Shown: piece by piece, positions 12,229 to 22,005 of the stretch
Numbering within the stretch: the stretch's first letter is position 1
How the letters are laid out: every line of letters starts with the position of its first letter
From: Conidiobolus incongruus B7586
Taxonomy: Eukaryota; Entomophthoromycota; Entomophthoromycetes; Entomophthorales; Conidiobolaceae
Length of the DNA: 27,369 nt
Direction: 5' to 3'
Assembly: GCA_000697335.1 (NCBI GenBank)
Contig: JNEM01006244.1
Span: forward strand, 1 to 27,369
Made by a program: the position numbers and the translations under genes
The notes under the pieces: model-generated
Seen by the model: the letters and a program-made list of their open reading frames with translations, nothing else
Told to the model about the DNA's origin: nothing
Databases searched by the model: none

Positions 12229-12560
12229 TTTATTATTATGTTTATTGATGATGATAGAAGACTAAATTAATTTTTAATTGGCTCAATTATTTGAAGTCCG
12301 TTTATATGATTTAAATAGACCCTATTAATCATAATTAATCAACTAGAATTATGGGATTAGAAATTATAGTTAAAGATTAAGAAGGACTAAAAATAATTAT
12401 CATTAATTAAAAATGAAACAGAGATGAAATTGAAAAATGATAAAAAAGTAGCATGGTTCAATAATAGAAACAAATATATTTAAAAATATTTTACTATGTT
12501 TTAATGTGATGAAAGAACATTTTATATAAATATAATATATATCAATTTTTTCGGTATTGA
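12229..12560. other. Intergenic region between USP39 and tRNA-Ser
   Basis: AT-rich DNA holding the presumed USP39 promoter (minus strand) and the upstream flank of the tRNA gene. No further gene is visible. Confidence 0.6.
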
Positions 12561-12641
12561 GACAAGATGGCCGAGTGGTTAAGGCGTGTGCCTAGAAAGC
12601 ACATGGGATTTCCCGCGTAGGTTCAAATCCTGCTCTTGTCG
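12561..12641 (+). tRNA. tRNA-Ser (anticodon AGA), no intron
   Basis: A full cloverleaf can be drawn. The acceptor arm is GACAAGA with TCTTGTC and discriminator G. The D arm is GCC/GGC around GAGTGGTTAA. The anticodon arm is TGTGC/GCACA with loop CTAGAAA, giving anticodon AGA (reads UCU, serine). There is a long variable arm GGGA/TCCC typical of serine tRNAs, and a T arm GTAGG/CCTGC around TTCAAAT. The internal A and B boxes are intact (B box GGTTCAAATCC). The long variable arm together with AGA makes the serine call firm. A T-run follows directly as terminator. Confidence 0.98.
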
Positions 12642-12648
12642 ATATCTA

Positions 12649-12655
12649 TTTTTTT
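12649..12655 (+). terminator. RNA polymerase III terminator of tRNA-Ser
   Basis: Seven consecutive T residues start eight bases after the tRNA discriminator base, as expected for Pol III termination. Confidence 0.9.
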
Positions 12656-13279
12656 CAAAATAAAATTTCTAAATAATACTCTCATGTTATCATATTTTTT
12701 GATACCATATATTTTATCTGTTATTTTTCCTTTTTTAAATTTATTCACATAAAATTTTATTTAATTATGTACATTAAACGGTTAATGAATCAATAACCCA
12801 ACTTTAAAACTGATATTTTATTAGAAAAAATGACCATATTACTATGATTTTAAAATATATTAATATTATATTAATCATTTATATTATATCTATATCATTA
12901 ATATAATTCCAAAGAGTACGAATTATAAATTCGTTAAAATCAAAAGATAATATTCTATTATTTAATTGAATTGCATTTAACCTTTGTTGTATTGTGACTT
13001 GTTACTTTAATATATAATTGATATTATTTTTCAATTTGAAACATATTGACAAATATAAGAGTTAGGCATCTTTTGGATTATCTATGTTTTTTGCAATTAC
13101 GATAAATATATTTTACTTATTATGATAGCCACGAATCACACTTCATTGAATGTGGCATATAAATAGTGAATAATATTATAATAATTTAATAATGATCTTT
13201 TAATAATTAATCTATTTAAAATTTAAAATCAGCTATTGTGAAGATTTTTAACGGGAATTAAAATGTGATAATATGTATT

Positions 13280-13355
13280 CATGGTCAGTGGTAAACTATT
13301 CTAACTTTTATTCGTATTGCTATCGATTGAAGAATAGTTAGGTTTGATCTCTTAT
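13280..13355 (+). other. Degenerate tRNA-like sequence (Pol III A/B-box remnant)
   Basis: TGGTCAGTGGTAAA (13282-13295) resembles the D-arm/A-box of glycine-like tRNAs, and GGTTTGATCTC (13341-13351) matches a B box at 9 of 11 positions. Between them an 8-bp stem (13294-13301 with 13332-13339) closes a loop about 30 bases long. No proper acceptor or T stem forms, so this is not a functional tRNA. It could be a tRNA pseudogene or the head of a tRNA-derived SINE. Confidence 0.35.
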
Positions 13356-14639
13356 CTGACATTCATAATAAGAAATTACGTTATATTGAGTAAAACCTTT
13401 TAAGTATCATTTAATAATGCATTTTTATCTAGTTTGAACATTCATTGGAATCTTTTTTAATTTATATTTAGGTTTTATGGCAGCCATACCGTCGTAATTG
13501 CCTTCATTATAATACATAACATTTTAATTTATTAATATGATTTTTCCTTTAATTTTTGCAGTTTATGAAGATAAATCAACCTTCAATATTAAAGTAGCTG
13601 AATGGGATGGATCACCTCAATATATTAGTTTAAGATTTTATTTTTATATGATCGAATGAAATTTAATTTAACCTACTATGATTGGCTTTATATAATTTAT
13701 AATAAAATTTTATGTTAATTCTTAATAGAATAACAAATTCAAATATATTATTCAACATCAAATTTGCTAATAAAATTGAAAATATTTTATATCATTTCTG
13801 TAATACATTAATAATTTGACCCTTAATATTATCCAATTTAATCACATTCTATCCTAGACATAATATAATTTGTTTTTAGTGATGTTAATTAGGATCATAC
13901 AAAATATATTCAATTTTGACCAGTTATTGAAATAATAATTACTTTGGGTTTATTCGACTATATAAATTTTAAAGAGTTCATTAAAAATTGATCAATTGTA
14001 AAATAACTATGATGATATAAATTTAAATATTCTTGAATCTTTGAATATAAATTACTTATATTTTTCAATAACTAAATATAATTCAATTGATTTAGTATTT
14101 GAAAATTAATTTTAGAAACTATTATGTATAATTTTTTTATTTATAGCTTTATTATTATAATTATATGTTAAATACTGAATTTAAAGTGTATATTGGCGTA
14201 ATTTTTATTATTATTCATAATTAAAATAGAATATTATTAGAGATGATTTACAGTTTGTAATAATAGATTCAAACTATTATCATTGATTTTGAAAAATTAT
14301 TTTAAAAATTATTGTTTATAATCAAAAGTTGACCCAATACATTAAGTTCAAATAATTTTAACAAATATATTATTGTTTAATTTTAGGTTCATATTTATAC
14401 TAATTTTGATTACATAATAATGATTTATTAATACATCACTCATTAATCTTAATATCAATTTTCCCAATCAAATTATACTTGCAATTTCTTGGTATAATAT
14501 AAAAATTTTCCAATAATAAATAAAATAAATAATATAACATTTGTAGAAAAATTGTCATTTTATAATTGGATCATCTCGACTACATTCAAAATATTTGTGT
14601 GCTCTCTGATGTAGTAAGTCAACTGTCTATCTCCACTGT

Positions 14640-14695
14640 ATGGAATTGAACTCTAGATTTCCCAAAATGGGAATTAATCTGTTACCCACCATAGA
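14640..14695 (-). other. Degenerate tRNA-like sequence (minus strand)
   Basis: Read on the minus strand it has an A-box-like TGGTGGGTAACAG (14691-14679), a hairpin TTCCC-ATTTT-GGGAA in the anticodon-arm position (14673-14659), and AGTTCAATTCC (14652-14642), which fits a B box at 10 of 11 positions. Spacing is about that of a tRNA, but the anticodon loop is only five bases and the T and acceptor stems do not close. It is best read as a tRNA pseudogene or a SINE head. Confidence 0.4.
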
Positions 14696-15225
14696 AATTC
14701 ACAAGTTTGATTAAATTAAGATAATTTACAGAATGTCTAATTTAGTTATAATTTCTATTAATATCTGTTTGAATTTGTAACACAAAGAAATAATTGAGTT
14801 CTTTGTAGTTTGAGGATTTTTTTTATGATCTCATAGATTATATAAGTACTGAAGCAATATTTGATAGATTTTTCTAAGTTGATTGAGTTAATTATTATTA
14901 TTATTATTATTATTATATTTAACAGTGGTAAGTAAAGATTTAAAGCAAATATTAATCTAATTATTCAATCACATCATGTATCATTACAATAAAGTTTTAT
15001 CAAACCAATAAAATCAAATTATTTCCAATTAATTAACTATCTGACAAACATTCCGGAACTTCATCAATATTTAATTAGTCAATCACAATCAAATTCTTTC
15101 AAATTAAACTCATATCCCATACCCCAATTCATTTGATTCAAAGTCAAATAATTATTTAATTAGCACAATAGTCCTAACTCTTGTTTACATTGTTCAATTT
15201 AGTGAATCAGATAATAAATTCAAAG

Positions 15226-16060
15226 ATGGGTTTTGCTGATAATTTAAAAGAAGAATTGAGGTCAGGTAAATTTACTATTTATGGTCAATGGTAATATACT
15301 ATATAGATTGTATGTGAGTACTTGTACTAATAATTTAAATTTTTAGGCTTGGTCTCATCTCGGGACTTGGTAAGTCACTTTCATTTTACACACTCCAAAT
15401 ACATACTAATTTTAACTCTAGTCTTGTTCATTTTCGGTATCGTTAACGTTTTTTCTACTATGGTGTTCTGGGGTGCTCTCTCACTGTAAATAACTATAAT
15501 AATTTAATATCATATATATTAATTATTATTTTAGTGCTATTGGTATTGTTGTTATGTTCTTAGAAATTCCTTTCTTTACCAAGGTAAATAATATCAAATT
15601 ATTTAATATTTTAAAGTTATTAATTCTATTTTTATAGATTTTCAAGACAGGACAACGATTGTAATATTTTATTATTTATCACTATATAAGATAATACGAT
15701 ATTAATTAATTATTTTGTAGTGAATCATTTTTAGCTGTTTTTGAAAATAATTACTTCCGTTCTGTTCTTTACTTGGGGTAATATTATAATTCTGATTAAT
15801 TTTTATTTTAAAACTAATTTTTAATATAGAGGAGCTACTGCCAACTTCTTATCATGCCTTCAAAGTGTTACAAATTTAATCATCGGTGGTATCTTATTAG
15901 CCCTCTCCGGTATTTGCTATGGTAAATTGTTTATTTTATCCTATGATTTTTTTCATCCTAATGAATTCATTTAGCTTTAGCAGGTTTCAAACATCAAGAA
16001 CGCACTACCAGTAAATTAACTGGAGGTGATGGTATTACCGGTTTTGCTACTATGGCTTAA
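15226..16060 (+). CDS. TVP18: Golgi apparatus membrane protein TVP18
   Basis: Eight exons (15226-15290, 15347-15369, 15422-15485, 15535-15583, 15638-15660, 15721-15777, 15830-15921, 15975-16060) give 152 residues; yeast Tvp18 has 167. The N-terminus MGFADNLKEELRSGKFTIYG followed by QWLGLISGL carries the family's diagnostic 'sIYGQWLG'. Four hydrophobic helices follow: about residues 23-50, then around FLEIPFF, around SVLYLGGATANF, and LIIGGILLALSGICYALAG. Tvp18 is a tetraspanning protein of late Golgi vesicles in a set with Tvp23, Tvp15 and Tvp38; its exact role is not established. Exons of 23 bases occur twice, so the gene cannot be found as one long open frame. The soluble tail is rich in G, T and S. 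Confidence 0.93.
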
Positions 16061-16626
16061 ACAACTTAAGATTGTTGTTTCTATCTCTTTTAATATAATT
16101 TTTTTAATATATCAATATTATTATTTTTATATTATATATTATATAGGATCATTTTAAATTTGACCAATATTTTTTTATTAATATATGTTGATAGTGTTTT
16201 ATTATTTTAAATTTCAATCATACATCTATTCAACTAATAATACTATTAATTTTTATAATATGAATTTAATTTATTTTTTATTTTGATATCAATAGCTTGA
16301 ATAATGAATGATGAGCATTAATTATATAATCAATTTAGAAGTATTGTTGATAATTCTACTATAGAAGTCACTCCCTTCTAATACTATTGGTATATGCTAA
16401 TTTGTAGTTTATTTTTTATATCGATTATAATAATTATAAATACAATGTCAATACTATCCGCTATTCTTTATTTTTTTTATTCAATTTAAATGAATATGAA
16501 TTGAAAGGATCGGAAAATCCCAAATTAAATATATCCTTAAAAATATATCTAAATTAATTGTTAAGAATTTAATAAAATTTGATTCATTAAGTTCATTCAA
16601 TAATAAATAACATATAGAATACGATA
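16061..16626. other. Intergenic region between TVP18 and the BORCS7-like gene
   Basis: AT-rich DNA with no coding signal. It holds the 3' end region of TVP18 and the promoter region of the next gene in the same orientation. Confidence 0.65.
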
Positions 16627-17479
16627 ATGACTAATAGCTCGAGATTATCATTTACAACACCATCAGAATTAATGCACTCAGCACTCAACTCTTTCGCAGT
16701 GTTATCATCGCAGAGTTCAAATCCTCAAACTCCTACTAATACTCCAAATAGTAACAGCAGTTCAACACATTCAAAATCCGATTTGTTATGGGCAACAAAG
16801 TTGGAATTGAAAGAGAAGGGTTATCAATGTTTACACGATTTTACACTATTAGCAAAAGTAAAACCCAGCTATATTTATGAAATTTTTTTGTATTAAAATT
16901 TATGTTAGGAAGCTACTTGTGTTACAGAAACTTCAGAAGTAAATAAAAAATTAGTAATTATTAAAAATGAAAAGAATTAATTATTGTTTATAGGAAGTAT
17001 TAAAATGTGCGAAACAATTCACTTCAGTAGAGCCTAGTATTAAAAATACTCACCAAGTAAATTTAACTAATTTTATAATAATTATTTATTCTGATTTTGA
17101 CCTCTATAGACTTTGTTAAAAATAAAGCAGAGTATGGCAGGAATACACCAATGGTAATTTTGAAAATTATTTTATGTTATTATTCTAACAATATTATTAT
17201 TTAATTTAGTAATGAAAGTATATTAGACAGGTATATTATTCATTTACTCAATTTATGATGATTTATTAATCTATATGAAGTTTTAAAACTTTACCTCAAT
17301 TATTAGACAGTTTACAAATTGAAGAATTAGCCAAATTAACACCAAATTCTGCGCCCTCTGCATTGAGTCATTCCACGAGTGTTGGGAATAACCCTGTGTA
17401 CTCTAATTTTCATTACTCACTGTCTCAATTGTCTAGTTCTAACGGTTTGGGACATGATTTTGATCATAATAATAGTTGA
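16627..17479 (+). CDS. Small helical protein, possibly BORC subunit 7 (BORCS7)-like
   Basis: Six exons (16627-16857, 16909-16938, 16994-17056, 17110-17153, 17210-17230, 17281-17479) give 195 residues with frame kept at every GT-AG junction. The first about 50 residues are rich in S, T, N and P and are likely disordered. Residues about 52-150 look like one or more amphipathic helices (LELKEKGYQCLHDFTLLAKE, then EVLKCAKQFTSVEPSIKNTH, then LLKIKQSMAGIHQCNESILD). The last about 45 residues are again low-complexity. No catalytic motif, signal peptide or membrane segment is seen. The helix-helix layout with a short core recalls BORCS7, a subunit of the BORC complex that positions lysosomes, but the resemblance is weak and I am not sure. 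The gene itself is well supported by the consistent splicing; the name is a guess. Confidence 0.75.
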
Positions 17480-18164
17480 ATAATAGTTATTGAATGATTG
17501 GCATTTTTTTGATCAATTTGATTATAAATATATACTTCTAAATCATCCATTGATAATGCTGAAATATTCTATTATCATTATTATTCTTAATGATATTATT
17601 TTTTTTATTTTTATTTATAGCCTGAATTTGATATTGCTTTTATTATTATTTCAACATGTGTTGAGTTTTTGTTATCAAATTGACTATTCTAATTGATTGT
17701 TCAAATGGCCATTTTATTTCACATGAAACATTTCAAATATTTGTGTAATTTAATATTATAATATATTATAAATATAGGTGAAGATTATGACAATAATATA
17801 TATTATTAATAATCAAACTTTAGTAATTTTTGAGACTTTAATACAATATTTATAAATTTTTGATTTTATTTCTTTTTTTTAAATATATTTTCCAAATTTA
17901 ACCTTATTATATTCATAAAAATAAAAATAATAATTTTGATTATAATTGATTTGAGTATTGTAAAATTTTTATTTGTTTATTCATAATTCCTTTGATTGGG
18001 ACAGTTTTTTCACTTGTAATTTTCAATCGTATATCAAGCATAATTTAAATTTTTATGGGATAACATACATTATAAAATGATATGACACCAAAATATTAAA
18101 AATACACACTATACAAATTATCAATTTAAGTTGAGAATCAAATACTCAAAAAAAACTATTGGAA
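17480..18164. other. Intergenic region between the BORCS7-like gene and LOA1
   Basis: AT-rich DNA. A plus-strand open stretch at 17490-17696 is hydrophobic I/L/F/Y-rich low-complexity translation and is not a gene. Confidence 0.65.
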
Positions 18165-19569
18165 ATGGAAAAATTCTCAACTTGGAGAGTAATTCATAAA
18201 AATACAATAATATTATTAATGTTTATTGATTATTGATTAGGATGCAGGTACAGGTATTCAACCATTCTTACCTATCAAAGTAAATCTAATAAATCTACAA
18301 TTATCATTCGCTATATTAATAGCTATTTAGCCACCTAGTGCAGGAAGTGACTTTGAAAGTATGTTACCCATCTATTTCAAGAAATTTATAATACAACCTG
18401 TATTATTTATATTGAAAATCCCTTTATTATTGATAATTGGAGGATTGACTTGGTTAATTAACTCAATTATTGATTTGGTAAGTTGTATCTCTCTTTGTTG
18501 GTTTATATTTATTTATATATTTTATGTAGTTACCTAATTCTAACATTAAATATCAATTAAAATTAATTTTGGTGAGTCCATTAGTCAGGCTCAATTTATT
18601 TTTCCTTGGGTTTTATTATTTTAATTTTGAAGTGAGTACTTTAAAAAAAGGGTAATATTATATTATTTTTGATCAATTCATCTAATTAACTGCTTTGATT
18701 TAGTCGTAGTTCTAAATCTCAAATCAAATATTCTAAACCCAGTCATGGTGATATTATTGTGAGTAATTTCACTTCATATGTCGATGTTTTATACTTATGG
18801 TTTAAGTAATTATATATAAATTATGATTAAACATTATCTAATATAATGATATAGATTTCAACCTACATTTACTAAATGCTATATTAACGAATCTAAGTTA
18901 AAAATTGTATCAATTTCTGAATTAATCCAAAACTGTGAATTACCTCAGAAGTTCAATAGTAAAGACGTTACTTATAGTTTAGAGGAATTGGTTAAGAAGG
19001 CTAAGGTTGAAAAATTGGGTCCAATTGTCATATTTCCTGAGGTAATTGCCTTCTTCATTGTATTTAACATTCATCTTATTCACGTGTATTTTAGGGTGTT
19101 ACTTCTAACGGTCGTGCTTTATTAAAATTTCATCCAGTATTTAGCAAACTTAAAACATTACCAAAGGTTTCTTTGATCTGTTTAAAGTATTTATTTTATT
19201 CATTTTTACAATATTGTATACTAAATTGTATTATCTAGATACAAATTCCGTCATTTTCCTCCAACGTTTCCATGTGGATCTAAATTCTATCACTTTTATA
19301 ATTTAATCTCACAAGTAAATAAGTATCAATTTAATTAACATAACAATATATTAACATCTATTTAGCTATATAATCAGCTGTCCATCCAATATCTCAACAA
19401 TGATGAAATTACTAATAACTTCAATAACCAATCTCTAGCCAAATTTGGTGACTATCTTAAAGAACAAATGCAAGAGTTCTCTCGATTCAGGCAGACTTCT
19501 AATGGTGAACTGGAAAAGATAGAATTTTTGAAATATTATAATTTGAACAAATCTAAATTGAAACATTAG
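18165..19569 (+). CDS. LOA1: Lysophosphatidic acid acyltransferase-like protein, LOA1/VPS66 type
   Basis: Nine exons (18165-18188, 18241-18279, 18331-18477, 18530-18651, 18704-18805, 18855-19041, 19095-19186, 19239-19314, 19366-19569) encode 330 residues; yeast Loa1 has 300. The N-terminus MEKFSTWRDAGTGIQPFLP matches the Loa1 signature (yeast MEKYxNWRDxGTGIxPFLP). A hydrophobic hairpin at residues 40-70 should anchor it in ER or lipid-droplet membrane. The acyltransferase blocks are GDIIVSNFTSYVD (about 126-138) and IVIFPEGVTSNGRALLKF (about 202-219). The classic HX4D motif reads Phe133-X4-Asp138, so the catalytic histidine is absent; a degenerate block is also typical of Loa1. Loa1 is reported to acylate lysophosphatidic acid with oleoyl-CoA and to affect lipid droplets. 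The first exon is only 24 bases and ends exactly at WR, where the signature continues in exon 2, which supports the start. Confidence 0.9.
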
Positions 19570-22005
19570 TTTGGATATTAAGCAGTATTAGTGTTTCCAA
19601 ATAACCATAAAATTAATAAATCTAAATATTAACAAACCAATATCTCGATATTTTTAATTTCAAATTATCATATTTATTTAATAAAATTTTATAAGATAAA
19701 ATGAAATATTGTAAATTTATGTATATAATTCAATGGATATGATTTAAAATACAGAATTGATATTTTCACTTTTTAGCTATATAATTAATAGATATCATCC
19801 AAGGAAAGCAAATTAACATTTCATAATATATTCTTTCAATTAAAAATCTTGACATTCAATTTGATGTTTTTTTTCGTTTTGAAATTTATATATTTAAAAA
19901 TTATAAATATATTAAACTATTAATTTAAGTAATATTAGATATATGATATTATTGTCCAAAATAATTTTATAAATTCATGTTTTTTATAAATTAATATTAT
20001 TTATATATATATTTATTTATTTTTACACTGGGAGACTGTTTGTAACCTTAAAAATCATAGCTTGATCAGTTGTATTAAGTAGTGGTATTTAGCCATTCCC
20101 AACATATTAAAATGCATATTGGATGATAGGATATTAAAATTATATTTTCAATATAATACTAATTGAATGAGTTTGAGTATCTAATAATAAGTTTGCATTC
20201 AATTCTATTATAATTACAATTAATTGACAATTTCCTTTGAAACATAATAAGATTTTTATTTCTTTCATCAAATAAAATAAATAACAAAATTTATAGTTAT
20301 AGTGTTATTAGCTGTAAATTTATTTTGATAAAACTAAATTTTTAATTTTACAATGATTAATGAAAAGTTCTTTGATATTGATAGTATTTTGTTTATCAAA
20401 CTTGTTTCATTAATGGATAATGCCATATTATTTGTACTTTTAAGTATCTGATTTCAAATTTATACAAATATCATTATTTAACAAAATTGATTTTTTAATG
20501 GCATGGTATGGAATCAAATAATATTTATATATAATATTCGATAAATCAATTTTAAAACTTATGAATTCGAAAAAAAACACATATTTAAGATAATTTTTTA
20601 TTATATGATTTCAAATTAATTACCATACTTTCAACCTAATATATATGTTTGATTTTAATATCAAGGCATTTACTTTAGTCAAATTTACACTTTTCATATT
20701 AACAAGGCGATGCATATCATAAACATTGTTATATGTAGATTAATAAAGTATCAATATCAAATAATAATATAGAACAGAAATTATTAATTCATAAAAATTA
20801 ATGTTATATTTGAAAATTGTTTAGGATGACAATTTAAGATATATTTTAAAGTCTCAGAATTTTGTGTCCATAATTCAACACTATTCTCAGGATGATATTA
20901 TTCAAAAACAGATTAAAAATTCCTTTATCTAGTCTGAACAATCTATAACTTATTCAAATTTTGTTCATAACGTTTAAGGAATAGCATTAATCATTTATAA
21001 ATTTTTTTAATACAATTCCATTTGAAATCGATATTTATCTATTCATTTCAACAGGTATCAAAATGTCTTTCGTTTAAATAGCAGATTGAGTGCTCACCAT
21101 CTCATAATTATTCTTGTAGATATTTAATGACGTGGCAATCAAAGGTTTATTTGGATTTTTTGGATTATTTTGATAACTATTAATTTCCTCGTCATTGATT
21201 TGGATATTAATTATACATTATTATTCTTATATTTATTTTCCTCTTTAAAATTATTTTATAATAACTTTTAGAATGAAATATTCAAGTTTGATTCAATAAT
21301 TAGTTTGCAACTAAATCCAATCAAAATCTTGAAAATATTCAAATAAAATTTATTTTATTATTAAATATAGCATGTATAAGTTAAAATTAAATTTTTACCA
21401 TATATTGTTTGAGCACATCATTATTAGACCATATTTAACTTTATGTTCTTGGATCAATCAATTCTTTATAATTTAAAAGAAATTTGATGATTTTTCTATT
21501 TATAATACTCATTATCTCATTTAATTTCGTTACAATCAAATTACTATTTTCTCAAACTGAGAAAGTTTCAATACTCGGCGTTTATATTTGTCGCTTGATT
21601 TTTAGCACTTATTTCAGATATTAATACAATATTGTTATATTATGAAATGCTATAGCATTTAAAGTATATTTTATATATAAATTATTCATTAATTGTTCAG
21701 AATGATAATAGTACTTTTAATAAATGATTATTAAAATTTAAATACCTTACAAGTTAATCCTAGCACATCATAACTAAATTAAGTAACTTTGATCAAAATA
21801 TCAGATCATGAAACAACAATTTGAAATTTACCCATAAACAATCAATTATCGGTTCCTAAATTAATATAAATTTTAACTCATCCCCTTTTACTTCTTATTT
21901 TTTTAAATTTTATTATCAATAATATTATTTGTAATATTATATTTAAAAACCATATATAATAATCATAAAAAAGTGTGTTTATATTAAATAACTAGTTTAA
22001 TATTA
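19570..22005. other. Gene-poor AT-rich region between LOA1 and SSD1
   Basis: About 2.4 kb without any open frame of coding character and no recognisable RNA gene. A few patches with slightly more G and C (near 20030-20110 and 21550-21610) do not fold or translate into anything I recognise. The SSD1 promoter should lie in the last few hundred bases. Confidence 0.65.

Larger units (their letters stand above)
12642..15225. other. Gene-poor AT-rich region between tRNA-Ser and TVP18
   Basis: No protein gene is supported. It contains two decayed tRNA-like sequences (13280-13355 and 14640-14695, listed separately) and a (TTA)n run at about 14890-14914. The last 200 bases should contain the TVP18 promoter, but no distinct element stands out. 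Confidence 0.6.

Noticed and set aside
17490-17696. 68-codon plus-strand hydrophobic frame
   Set aside because: Low-complexity I/L/F/Y run in AT-rich 3' flank, with no splice links and no family resemblance.
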